From Perca fluviatilis (lineage: Eukaryota; Chordata; Actinopteri; Perciformes; Percidae), in the NCBI RefSeq assembly GCF_010015445.1, contig NC_053116.1, positions 3,322,068-3,386,067 on the forward strand: a stretch of DNA of 64,000 nucleotides. The letters are read 5' to 3'. Shown in pieces: positions 21,525 through 32,244 of this stretch (the first letter of the stretch is position 1; every line of letters starts with the position of its first letter). Made by a program: the position numbers and the translations under genes. The notes beneath the pieces are model-generated. The model was given only the letters and a program-made list of their open reading frames with translations. It did not search any database and had not been told where the DNA came from.

Positions 21525-23062
21525 CTTCTCTTTCTGCTCTCAACGAAGGCGGTCGCTTTCTCCCTCTCCCTCCCAGGCCTACCCTGCTTGCTATCTTGTC
21601 TCGTGCTGTCTGCTGTTTCTTGTACTTTTAGAGTCTCTCTCTCTGCACTGCTCCTAAACTACGAATTATGGATTTGATTAACTGGTCTCTCGGCGCAATT
21701 GACACCATATTCTCGACGAGAAGCTCGGGTTCGGGGGAACCTGACTGCCCTGCCGGGACGTTCGCAGCCGGCTACACGATGGACGTGTGGGAGAGGTGGC
21801 GGGTCGTGTGTCTGGCGGTTCTTTCCGTGGAGGACATTGAAGATATCTACCTATTCGGAACCATGATAACAGGTCTTTTGCTGATTGGCTCAGGCATTGC
21901 CCTGGTTTATCGAGAAATTAAAGTGAAGACGGGAACAGAGCAAATTACCAGGCTGCCCGTCATGGTTGAAGCTGTGGGCAGAGCTGTCGGAACTCAAATT
22001 GTGACTCTGAACTCCATGAGCCACAAATTGGATACTGTGATTATCATGGGCCCAAAATTGGATACCATCTTGGAGAGACAGTCAGCTCTGGACAAGCTGG
22101 ACAACATCTTGGGGAAACTCACAGTTTTGGCAAGGAAATTTGATCGTTCCGGAGACCAGAGGGGACATTTCAGAGAAGTCGGGAGTGACTAACTGCCGGC
22201 TCGCTCGCCCAAGACAAAACAAATTCCAACCTTATCTTTTCGGCTCCTGAACCGGCGCTGGCCTTGGCCAAGGCCGGTGTTGAATACTCACTCCCCTGGA
22301 GCACTAGCGCGAGGCACACTCTTCATTTCCCCACCCGACTCCCACTGACACCTGTTGATTGTTGACTTCGTACTGGGTCCTGTTTCAGGGCTGACTCCAT
22401 GGCAACCGGCTGTGTATCCGCAATGACAATCGTGCGGACTAGGTAAACCAGATTAAGGGGCCAGACGTAGCTTGACTTAACAGGCCTACACATACACGAA
22501 CTTTGACATACATACAGATTTGCAACCACACCCCAGCCCCTATCCAGCGCCTTCACCGCTTCTTCCCCAGTCAGGCGGGCAGGTCTGGGGCCAGAGCCTT
22601 TGTTTGGCTGCAGGACCAGATGTCTGTTTGCCTGCTCCTGACTTTCGCTCTACTCCATCACCCCCATCCCGATACCCAACATCCCACCCCACGCGTGTCA
22701 TGTTATATTGTTATGTTGTGTTATGTGCAGCAGTGCAAATGTACTGTTATGTGGTGTGCAGCAGTGCAAATGTATTGCTTGTGTGCTTATGTGCTGAGGT
22801 GTTTTTCCTGTTCCCACACTGTTCTTATCTTTATGAGGATAGTCTGAGAGCGGCTTTTTTATTTCCCTCTCCTCTCCCAATGTCATGCTGCATCTGTTGC
22901 GAGAGTTAGGAGAGAGTTGAGATGGCGCCACATATGGCGACTCGGTGTGTTTGTGCATGTTGCTTTAATGTTTTAATGTGATTTGCACTTACGATACCAA
23001 GACACATCCCTCGTGTGTGTAAACATACTTGGCAATAAAGCTTTTCTGATTCTGATTCTGAT
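21525..23062 (+). mobile_element. RT-less retroposon-like element with a single 174-aa ORF
   Basis: A pyrimidine-rich 5' leader (about 21525-21665) is followed by one ORF (21668-22192) and a 3' region of about 870 bp. The end is AATAAAGCTTTTCTGATTC with TTCTGA hexamer repeats, the kind of tail left by non-LTR retrotransposition. No reverse transcriptase, endonuclease or transposase is present. The left border is estimated and no target-site duplication could be fixed. The 3' region includes two near-identical blocks (GCAGCAGTGCAAATGTA, GCAGCAGTGCAAATGTATT) near 22727-22780. Confidence 0.6.
21668..22192 (+). CDS. 174-aa predicted single-pass membrane protein of the element
   Basis: The start context is AATTATGG and the frame is intact to TAA. 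Residues 1-55 contain SSGSGEPDCPAGTFAAGY and a Trp-rich WERWR. Residues 61-81 (YLFGTMITGLLLIGSGIALVY) form one strongly hydrophobic, glycine-containing transmembrane segment followed by a basic stop-transfer REIKVK. Residues 112-155 repeat a Leu-Asp-x-Ile/Val pattern (KLDTVII, KLDTILE, KLDNILG), likely an amphipathic or coiled-coil helix. There are no catalytic motifs. Its intactness, beside dead elements, suggests a recent insertion or selection on the source. Function is unknown. Similar repetitive proteins may exist in other fish, from memory only. Confidence 0.6.
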   Translation: MDLINWSLGAIDTIFSTRSSGSGEPDCPAGTFAAGYTMDVWERWRVVCLAVLSVEDIEDIYLFGTMITGLLLIGSGIALVYREIKVKTGTEQITRLPVMVEAVGRAVGTQIVTLNSMSHKLDTVIIMGPKLDTILERQSALDKLDNILGKLTVLARKFDRSGDQRGHFREVGSD

Positions 23063-23503
23063 GAAGAAGTTGTACACATAGCGCTGTATGCTGCTACCTA
23101 TAGGCATGTCGCTACAGTCTTATTAGGAGTTAAATATCGCCTAATTAGTTATTTTGTAGCTTGTGCAGCTGAAATTGGCTAGAGATGCTCGGTTGCTATA
23201 TGACAACAATGGCTTTAAGCCGAGTCTTGAGCAGAAAGCAGAGCAGTAGCCTAACGTTAACGTTAATCAAAACGTAATTTTCATGTATCAAACTGTGAGA
23301 TATATTTGTGTAATATGTCAATAACTGGGTGAATAGAATACTAAATGTTACTAAAAATGTTACAAAAATCCATCTTTTCTCCGACTCGTAGTATTGTGTG
23401 ACAAAAAGAATGCAACAACCCGCGGTTATTCGTTTTTCACATGGATGTGACGTCACACTCGAGCTACTAGTCGCGATTACAAGACAAAAAGAACGCACCA
23501 TTA

Positions 23504-23894
23504 GCCGCAGTGAAGACTACAGCTTCCGGTGAGGAATAGTTGCTGAGCTTCAAAATAAAAGTCCGGAAGTGTTTAGGCTAATTTGAAGAAAAAACAGGAA
23601 GCTATGATTAAAATACACATTTGAAGAAAGACAAATATGTAAATGCATTTCAGAGCTCTGAGAAAACAAAGAACCAAATTAAAGATGATGGTAGTTTGTT
23701 TACCCTTTATCTTTTAAAGTGTCTAACAGAAGACACAAGGTTTAATCTTGGAGTGTAAAAGGGAGATGTCAACTCATTTTGTTGTTTGTACGAAGGTGAA
23801 GTTAATGATTATGTTTATATTAGAGCGATTATCAAATGATATCAGACCACTTTTTAAAAGTTTCCTCTAAAACGTAGTCTAAGTGCAATGTATA

Positions 23895-23946
<52 letters not shown>

Positions 23947-24084
23947 CACAAACATACAAAACACAAATCTCTCTAAAGTTATTCATTTATTCATTTGATT
24001 TGCGCACAAAAACACAAAGAAGCAGTCGTTGGCAGTTCAAAACTCAGGCTCGCTCCAACATTATTAAATGTGTAGAAAAATCAT
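23504..24084. repeat. Unassigned sequence with (TATC)n at 23894-23946
   Basis: The tetranucleotide run ATCT/TATC, about 13 units, is the only recognised item. Confidence 0.8.
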
Positions 24085-24640
24085 TAGGACTGTGTATTGG
24101 CAAGAATCTGGCAATACGATAAGTATCACGATATGTGGGTCACGATTCAATATACTGCAATATATTTCGATACTGTGCGTAAGGCGATATATTGGGATTT
24201 TTAGTATAATTAAGTATAATTTTAGAAAAAATAATATTTAAAAAAAGACATGATTTTCATGAAAGTCAAAGAAGATTACTTTAGGTAAAAAATTCAGTAC
24301 ACAGAAAATCAAACTGCCAGTTTGGGATTGTGGATCACAGGTTTATATGCTAAAGTAGGCCAAAGTTCAGCCATAGCTTCATTGTTAGCTTCTAGCAAAA
24401 AGTCAGGCATTGTTAGGCACTGTTAGGCAAGGACAATAGTGGTGCCTCTCAGCATAGCCATCTAGCGGTAGGGGGTTTAAACACAACATAAAACGTAAAC
24501 CACTGTCTTACATTTTTTAACATAAAAAAAAAAAAATGGAAAAAAAATTAGCTTTTTTTTATTAAAAAAATAAATTGATATTGCCTTTTTGAAAATCGAT
24601 ACAGTATTGCAAAATAAATATATCGCGATATTCAAGTGTA
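24085..24640. mobile_element. hAT-like MITE with CACGATA-type ends (tentative)
   Basis: Left sequence GGCAATACGATAAGTATCAC and right sequence ATATCGCGATATTC are rich in inverted CGATA motifs typical of a teleost non-autonomous hAT. Exact ends and target duplication were not fixed. It contains A- and T-runs near 24520-24570. Confidence 0.45.
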
Positions 24641-25679
24641 TGAATTTTTTCTTAAACCCATACAAATCATAGTAAAAATGACAATCTCTGAAATAGTACA
24701 TAAGTTGAAATACAACATACATAACAAAACAGAGGAGGTTTTCTTTCCAGGTTTGGTCCTTTGCACCCCGGGGCTGAGTCGGCTAATAGAACTAGCTATG
24801 CCGGCTAACCACAGCTGATCCAGAAAAATTGATCTTTTAATATATGAATTTTCACCATGGACGTAGAAGTGCTTTAAAACAATTTTTCAGGGGCTCAGTT
24901 CTTAGTGTAAACATATCTGAGGGTTAATATTAAACATATCTGAGGGTTGCTTCTTGCTTGTATAATTTACAGCAGAAGTTCTCTGAAAATCTCTTTTATA
25001 TACAAGCTAAGCTGGTATTGGAACTGAAATTTCCCTAACCTGATTGTAATCGAATCTGGACCTCGTGAATTGAAATCGATTAAGAACATCATTGGCACCC
25101 CGTGCAATAACATCTGTGAAAAAAACAATAACTCACGTCTCCTGTTTCAACAGCCAAAAGAGAAGTCAGCTGGTAAAGTCAGCTACAAACTATTAAAAAA
25201 AAGGATCCAGACTCATTTTGTTTCTATGTTACAATCGTCAGCTGGTGGAAATGACTGAGTTTGTATGAGGCGCCATCAGGGACATTATGCCCAATTACCT
25301 TACACACGCACAAGTGAAATGCTCTCACACACTACTGAGCTGCTCACTTATCTTATCCAGTGCAAAAAGAAAAGAAAACTAGGTCGTTTATATAAAAAAA
25401 AGAGGGCCTATGACTGACCCCAGTGGGACCCCACACAAAATGTTTGCTTTGTGAAAACAGAACTTTTGATTGTTTAAGATTACTTAACTACTCTCATAAC
25501 CATTGAATAACTGAACCTTGAAAGCCACAGGAACTTAGTTAAGTACGTTCCTGATTAACTTTATCAATGCTGATTTAATCCTATCAATAAGTTGTAAAAT
25601 AGACCCAAAAATAATGTTGTTGCCCGTATAAAATGTTGTTTTCTCTGTTCAGTTCAACTGCTGACTGAAACTACTTCCA
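24641..25679. other. Unassigned sequence
   Basis: No gene, terminus or tandem repeat recognised. Confidence 0.3.
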
Positions 25680-25796
25680 ATCAGCATTGTCATCAGTCTC
25701 AGGATCAGAAGAGTCTCCAGTCTGGTCTTCAATCACTGGTTGTAAAAGTAGATGTGGATGTGAGTTCCTGGCTGGTTATGATACTGCATAGTACTC

Positions 25797-26944
25797 TCAA
25801 TCAGCTTCTGTTTCCATCTGACCAAAACATTTGTGTGTTTTGACATTAGAACGCCAGGCAAATCTTTTGTTACAAACACTGCAGCTGAATCTTTTCTCTC
25901 TTGTGTGGACTGCCATGTGTGACCGTAAATCTCCACTCTGTATAAAAGATTTCTTACAGACTGAGCAGCTGAAAGGCTTTTCTCCTGTGTGAGTTATCAT
26001 GTGTCTCTTCAGGGTTCCACTATCAGTGAAAGCTTTACCACACTCAGAGCAGCTAAAAGGTTTTTCTCCTGTGTGGATTCTCATGTGTTTTTGTAAATTT
26101 CCATTCTGTGTAAAATATTTCTTACAGACTGAGCAGCAGAATAGTTTTTCTCCAGAATGAGTCATCATGTGGGTCTTCAGGGTTCCACGTTCAGTGAAAG
26201 CTCTACCACACTCAGAGCAGCTAAAAGGTTTTTCTCCTGTGTGGATTCTCATGTGTTTCTGTAAACTTCCTCTCTGTGTAAAAGATTTATTACAAACACT
26301 GCAGCTGAAAGGTTTTTCTCCTGTGTGAGTTATCATGTGATCTTCCAGATCTGACTTGCGGCCAAATTTCCTCTGACACTCAGAGCAGCTGAAAGGTTTT
26401 TCTCCTGTGTGGATTATCAGGTGTCTCTTCAGATGTGACTTGAAGGCACATCTTTTCCCACACTCCGAGCAGCTGAAGGTTTTTTTACGTCTTGAATCAT
26501 GTTTCAGAGAGTTTAAAGCTGACTGAGGTTCTCTGGTCTCCTTCCAATCACTACTGTCACCATTCTCAGGTTCAGAAGAGTCTCCAGTCTGGTCTTCAGT
26601 CTCTGGTTGTAAAAGTGGATGTGAGTTCCTGGCTGGTTCTGGTCCTCCACAGTCCTCTCCATCAGCTTCTGTTTCCATGTGTTTAGTGTGTCTTTGATGA
26701 AGCTGTGAGGACTGAGCTTCTTCTTCATCATCTTCACTCTTCACATGGACAGGATTGAATGGGAACTTGGGGATATCAGCCTCCTCCAGCCCTCGAAGCT
26801 GCTCTCCCTCCTGACTGCTCCATAGTTCCTCCTTGTCCTCTTTAATGTGTGGGGGGGGCTGTGGCTCCTGCTGGTCCACACTGGCGCTACACTCCTGCTG
26901 CTCAGGGCAAACCTCTTCTTTAACCACTGACAGCTGCTGCACAT
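25797..26944 (-). CDS. C2H2 zinc-finger protein, main exon (copy A): acidic module plus eight fingers
   Basis: An AG acceptor (TTTCCTGCAG) precedes 26944. The phase requires an upstream exon ending in one base, as the LHRA-type first exon does, so this exon has no start codon of its own. Residues 1-155 are acidic (VVKEEVCPEQQEC, EELWSSQEGEQL, VKSEDDEEEAQSSQLHQ). From about residue 158 come seven canonical fingers C-x2-C-x12-H-x3-H with TGEKPF linkers. An eighth ends HKC instead of H-x3-H, as is usual for this family's last finger. The stop is at 25797-25799. A nuclear DNA-binding transcription regulator is expected. Downstream 25680-25796 still resembles the acidic linker (DQTGDSSDPETDD) but lies beyond stops. 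This is the only copy in the window with an unbroken frame. Confidence 0.85.
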
Positions 26945-27119
26945 CTGCAGGAAACAGGAAACACAGAGAGAGACGTTAACACAGAGAGACAGAATCAACA
27001 GTACAGATTGTCTTTTCAAATCTCTTTACGTGGTAAAAAAAAAACTGGTATTTAATGTTTCTGCATTCTAACTTTCAGGCTGAGTGCTGTAAAGACTGAC
27101 AATTATACCCAAGGCTTAT
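26945..27119. other. Intron sequence upstream of zinc-finger exon A
   Basis: Polypyrimidine-rich acceptor region followed by unassigned sequence. Confidence 0.4.
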
Positions 27120-27345
27120 CTTATTCTTCTTTAATTTTCTGGTCTGGTTTGAATCCTACTTAAAGAACAGGGACTACTTTGTGTCTATAGATAAACATCT
27201 GAGCGGACAAATATGAAATGCGGAGTTCTCCAAGGCTCCATTCTGGGGCCTCTTCTGTTTAACATCTACATGCTTCCACTGGCTCAGATAACAAAAGACA
27301 GTTGCACTGATTATTTGTCTATAAGCTTTAACATTTGCTGTGTGA
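27120..27345 (+). mobile_element. L2-type reverse transcriptase fragment
   Basis: The plus strand reads RDYFVSIDKHLSGQ and, after a frameshift, CGVLQGSILGPLLFNIYMLP, the RT block that precedes the catalytic FADD/YADD. Only about 70 residues remain, directly abutting the truncated zinc-finger exon B. The insertion may have removed its 3' part. Confidence 0.65.
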
Positions 27346-27350
27346 TCACA

Positions 27351-27703
27351 TCAACACACAGTCACATGACTTCTCAAACCTGACAGGGGTTCTCCGCACT
27401 CCTTCAAAATGTCACAATTACGATCGGTTTCCATGTGTTGAGTTTGTCTCTGATGAAGCTGTGAGGACTTAGCTTCCTCGTCATCATCTTCACTCTTCAC
27501 AGGGACAGGAGTGAATGGGAACTTGGTGATATCAGCCTCCTCCAGCCCTTGAAGCTGCTCTCCCTCCTGACTGCTCCACAGTTCCTCCTGTTCCTCTTTA
27601 ATGTGTGTGTGGGGGGGCTCTGGCTCCTGCTGGTCGACACTGGCGCTACACTCCTGCTGCTCCTCTTCACCAACAACCACTTCCAGAACATTTTGAGGTA
27701 AAG
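27351..27703 (-). pseudogene. C2H2 zinc-finger family, acidic module exon (copy B), fingers lost
   Basis: The acceptor TGTTTCAG precedes 27703. The frame reads LPQNVLEVVVGEEEQQEC, DQQEPEPPHTHIKEEQEEL, LEEADITKFPFTPVPVKSED and QLHQRQTQHMET, then diverges into unrelated sequence and stops at 27351. In copies A and D the same point continues into GEDCGGPEPARNSH and fingers. The (CA)5 unit in the proline stretch keeps the frame here, unlike copy D. The first base pairs in phase with the LHRA-type first exon. Confidence 0.8.
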
Positions 27704-27805
27704 CTGAAACACAGTGTGAATATTTGTACAATGTAACATCTACAATTCCATTAAACGTGGCAAAATCCAACACTGAAAATGATTCAGCAACAATTTTAAG
27801 AAGAC

Positions 27806-28782
27806 TAGGGTTGGTTACCGTTTGGATTTTTACGATTCCGAACCGGTACTTTTAAAACGATTCCGATTCCTAAACGATTCCTAAACCGATTCTTGAAAAA
27901 CATAAAAGAAAGGCTTTTTATGGAGTTTTTTTTTTTTATTGAAAATTATATAAATTTAACAATATATTAATGTTTTAAAGTACTTAAATATGTAATAAGT
28001 AAACCTAAGTCACCTAACACACAGCTACAATAATGTAACAAATAACAGTTACACTATTAACAAGTAACAACAAAATAAATGTTGAGTTAGTATGCCAACC
28101 AGCTTCAAACTTTAGCCGTTCTTTTGCAGAAAAGTGACCATATTTGCCTTCTCTGGCAAGATAGGACACCTCTCCTGACTTATAGCATGTCCTGCACAGG
28201 AGAAAACTCTCTCAGATGGTGTCCAAGAGGTCTGTACACACCCAGGTATGAGTTTGAAAGGGCAGACAATTTGGGGAGGCTGTCTCGCCTCCCCCACCAC
28301 CAGGCTACAGGCTCTTGTCCTGAACGATAGACTAGCAGAGCAAGTGTAATATGTTTACTAGCGATCACGTGCAGTCAGTGAATGGTTAAAATGCTTTCAC
28401 GTCCGTTTTGGTGAGCCCAGAGGGAAAATATGCCATTTTAAAAGTAGCCTACATTTACGGTAGCTAGCTAACGGTAGACTACAGAGAAAGTGGGATATTT
28501 TTACGTCCGTTTCAGAGCGTGTACAAAAAGCCGTCTATCAGTAGGGATTGTAGAGTGCATGTCGGGGGAATAGCGCTTCACACCGCGAGCGGGCACGTGC
28601 GCCACTTGGCAGAAAAGGGAGAAAGAAAAAAAGAGGCTGCCGCTGTCCAGAGCGACAGAGGGAAAATATTTCAGTCGGAACCAAAATGAGGAACCGAAAT
28701 TTGAGTTCTAATCCGGTCTGAATACTACCGTTTGCGTAGGAACCGGTACCATAGTGGAACCGGGTTTCGGTACCCAACCCTA
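27806..28782 (-). mobile_element. hAT transposon remnant with C-terminal dimerisation domain
   Basis: Termini TAGGGTTGGTTACCG and CGGTACCCAACCCTA are flanked by AAGAAGAC (27798-27805 and 28783-28790), a perfect 8-bp duplication. The minus strand near 28130-28235 encodes PSERVFSCAGHAISQERCPI and LPEKANMVTFLQKNG, the conserved end of a hAT transposase (SERxFSxAG...R..L.PE....L.FL..N). The rest of the transposase is deleted. Confidence 0.9.
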
Positions 28783-28850
28783 AAGAAGACGGTTCCTCAA
28801 ATTTAAGGATATGTTGATTTTGTTTGTCTTCAATGGCTGTAGACTAAATA

Positions 28851-29381
28851 CAGTACAGGCCAAAAGTTTGGACACACCTTCTCATTCAATGTGTTTCTTT
28901 ATTTTCATGACTATTTACATTGTAGATTCTCACTGAAGGCATCAAAACTATGAATGAACACATATGGAATTATGCACTATACAAAAAAGTGAAATAACTG
29001 AAAACATGTCTTATATTTTTGATTCTTCAAAGTAGCCACCCTTTGCTTTTATTGATAACTCTGCAAACCCTTGGTGTTCTCTCAATGAGCTTCATGAGGT
29101 AGTCACCTGAAATGGTTTTCACTTCACAGGTGTGCTTTGTCAGGGTTAATTAGTGGAATTTCTTCCCTTATTAATAAAAAAGCAAAGGGTGGCTACTTTG
29201 AAGAAACTGGAATATAAGACATGTTTTCAGTTATTTCACACTTTTTTGTTAAATACATAATTCCATATGTGTGCATTCATAGTTTTGATGCCTTCAGTGA
29301 GAATCTACAATGTAAATAGTTATGAAAATAAAAGGAAACGCATTGAATGAGAAAGTGTGTCCAAACTTTTGGCCTGTACTG
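28851..29381. mobile_element. Tc1-type deletion derivative with about 200-bp inverted repeats
   Basis: Starts TA|CAGTACAGGCCAAAAG and ends CTTTTGGCCTGTACTG. The inverted similarity extends about 200 bp inward (for example CACTGAAGGCATCAAAACTA on both sides). No transposase. The right flanking TA is displaced (TGTA). Confidence 0.85.
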
Positions 29382-30308
29382 TGTATCTGGGTTTTTGTTA
29401 GTAGATAACAAGCCTTTGTTGTTAGTCCGAAGGAAGCGTAGCTCTAAGACGAAGCCCACGGTTCACCACAAGTTTCTAAAGGCTGCTTTAGGCTGCATTC
29501 ACATGTCCTGCATTGCTGCTTCGGAGTAGATTCGACACCAGGGCCGGTTCTAGCCTGTTATATTAGGGTGGGCAGGTAGAAGAAATAGGTGGGCTGAATG
29601 CTTATTAGTTAAATGCAGGGTTTCCCCCTAACCCTTAGGCGCAGCGCCTTACTGTTTTTGCGCACTGCCTACGCATACAAACGTAAAAACAACGGGAGAG
29701 CATTTGGACAATGAGCCGACCGTCATTATTATACATCCAGGGAACTGACGCACGGGACGGGCGTCCACTCGTTGTCTTCGGCACACACGTGCCGCGTGAT
29801 AGCTCACGTACATAGCGGCAGAAACAGTGTCACACAGGCACACTGGCACACAGCCACACAACCACACACACTTTGTTGTTTGTTATGTCAGTTATTGAGC
29901 TTTGTGTGCAGGATTAATAATGCCCTAGGGACGTTTTAAGCTGTTTATGTTGTTTTTCCGCATGGATTTTTTCAACATTTTTGGCTTTTTTCCCCAAACA
30001 TTTTGAAGTTTTCAGCAATTGTCACCTTTTTTTCTGACATTTTTTTCCAAGTTTATGTTTACGTTTTTTTTTGTCTCTTTTTCAATATTTGATGTTTTCA
30101 ACTTTTGTTTCTTATTTTTTTGGCACTTCTTTCGAGGTTTTTTTGACACATTGTTTTTTTTTTTATATACTTCAGCGCTAACACAGAAAGACCCTAATTG
30201 GCCCATAAGAAACATTAAAAAAAAAAAAAAATACAAGCAGGTGATTGGGTAGACTTCAATCCAATCAGCTGCTGCTTGTCAAGTCATGTCAATCATTTTC
30301 ATTTATGT
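29382..30308. repeat. Unassigned sequence including a segment repeated at 41045-41330
   Basis: 29880-30130 (GTCAGTTATTGAGCTTTGTG, TTGTTTTTCCGCATGGAT) is repeated in the same orientation at 41060-41290. T-rich runs lie at 30025-30160. Confidence 0.6.
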
Positions 30309-30316
30309 TATTGCTA

Positions 30317-31435
30317 TAGATCCCTTGCAAACACGTGACCACGACCACGTGACGACGCCATGACGGACGGCAGAATCACCGGAAGCACAAGCTAAATTGT
30401 GTAGTAGACGAGCGGAAAGTTTCATTAGTTTCAAATAAATAACACTAAATAAAATGTAATAATAATAATTATACTATCTTCTTCTTCATGGCTTCTTCAG
30501 ACATTGTTTAAATTCACCTACCCTGGTCCCTGTCTCGATCCTGCCGGTATCTAGCTTGCCCCGCTAGCCGTTAGCCGCCGTCCGGTGAGTGTAGTCAGCC
30601 AGGCTTCTGTGATAATCATCCCAATAACAATCCATGGAGCGGTGGTGGTGTGGCTATGTCTTCCAGTTACTGAAGGCTAGCTTTAGCTTGCGCTTGGAGC
30701 AGCAAGTTCATCTGCCTGTTGCCCCTCTGTCTGTCTCGTTCTTTCCAACTCTTGAGGCTAGTTCTTCGTCTGTATACTCGGATTCGAATAAATAAGGACG
30801 ACCATATAACTCAAAAGGCTCTTCTGTGTGTTGTATATCTGCTATATTCTCCATAGTTATGTTACTCCAAGCTTCTTCCCTTGTAAACACATCTGCTCTT
30901 CACTCTTCACACACACTACGCTCCGATCGGCACACTACGGTTTACCTTTTCTTGCTACAACTAGCAGCTACTACCGCACTACTGTTTGTTTTTTTTAGGG
31001 GGGAATACACTTCAATACGTGACATATAATATTTTTTGTATGCGTGTTAAGTTAAATGATCAAGGGAACGGCTTACTTTTTGGGATATGTAGGTCAGTGA
31101 ATAACCGATGATAGTTATGTGGGACCTGTTAGCAGGAACAGCTGGTTAGCACGGCAGCTAGCTGGGTGAGGAAGTTTTATTATTATTATTATTATTATTA
31201 TTTATCAGTCATTTAAAACAGAAAGGCAATACATACACATGCTTGTGTTGGTGAGGATTACTCTGCAGATTGTGTATGTGACCCGTGAGAACAAGAACAG
31301 CGAGCCATAAACAGTATATAAGCAGCGAACACGTTCTCGTTTGACTTGCCGTCCGTCTACAGAATAGCTCTTCCGCCGTCCGTCATGGCGTTCATAATTC
31401 GCGGGAGTAGAGTGTGACGTCACGTGCAAAGGGTC
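30317..31435 (-). mobile_element. DNA element with TAGATCCC/GGGTC ends and a short acidic ORF
   Basis: The left end TAGATCCCTTGCAAACACG pairs with the right end GTCACGTGCAAAGGGTC. Both ends carry CGCCATGACGGACGG further in. TATTGCTA occurs at both borders (30309-30316, 31436-31443), although the right terminus overlaps it. The minus ORF 30708-30890 (60 aa) includes EPFELYGRPYLFESEYTDEE. I recall similar acidic motifs in repetitive teleost proteins but cannot assign a family. A (TTA)n run lies at 31171-31200. Confidence 0.6.
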
Positions 31436-31469
31436 TATTGCTAGACGGCATAGTGGCAAAATGACCGAA

Positions 31470-32240
31470 AGAAAGTAGCTATTAAAGTGGAGCACAGAAA
31501 CGCTAAATACAATACTGTGCGCGTCGGGATTACTGGCGGATGTCGCTCCTTGCGAGCGTGGACTCCTATAAACCCTGAAAAGTTTCGAGCCAGTTGGACA
31601 ATGTACACTCAAGTTACAGCCATTTCCTGTTTTGATGGGAAAACGCACAAAATGGCCGCCCCGCCACGGCCACGCCCTATGACGAAAAGTTTTTCTTTTA
31701 ACAACTTTTCATCTTTAACTTCTTAAGATGGCACAGACCAAATTTGAAGTTGATTGGATTAAATCTCTAGGAGGAGTTTGTTAAAGTACGACATGTGGAA
31801 ATGGCCAAAATCCCACTAATTTTGAACACTGAAATCAAAATGGCGGACTTCCTGTTGGGTTTAGGGTATGGCTCCAATTAATTTTTTTGTACATCTTGAC
31901 ATGTTACATATGTGTACCAAGTTTCGTGAGTCTACGTTAAAGGCACTGCAGGGGCTCAATTTTTTAACTTTGTAGGGGGCGCTAGTGAGCCATTTTTGTG
32001 CGCCTATTCCGGAAACCCTTAAAATACGTAAATTTTCACCAGACTTGATGCGACCGCCAATTTTGGTGAGTTTTTGAATATGTTAAGCCCATCAAAAAGG
32101 TGATTCATTTGCAGAAAATAATAATAATTCCTTCAGTTCCAATCGGGCCTTCTTCGCTGTCGGTGCCGCAATATGTGGTGCTGGTGTTGATTGTATGGCG
32201 CACCACCACAAATTAGTCTATGTGTGGAAAACACTGTTAC
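31470..32240. other. Probable dispersed repeat, unclassified
   Basis: The recurring style AATGGCC, ACCAAGTTTCGTGAG and GGGGGCGCTAGTGAGC resembles an abundant teleost repeat known from intergenic DNA. No second copy is in this window and no ends were fixed. Confidence 0.35.
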
Positions 32241-32244
32241 TTAA

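Larger units (their letters stand above)
21294..23500. mobile_element. Harbinger-like element carrying an internal insertion
   Basis: Inverted termini CGGTGCGTTCTTTTTGTC and GACAAAAAGAACGCACCA are flanked by TTA (21291-21293, 23501-23503), the target typical of PIF/Harbinger. About 670 bp of the element's own sequence surrounds the insertion at about 21525-23062. No transposase was recognised. Confidence 0.65.

Noticed and set aside
26492..26737. Plus and minus frames overlapping the zinc-finger linker
   Set aside because: Shadow frames of the 25797-26944 exon.
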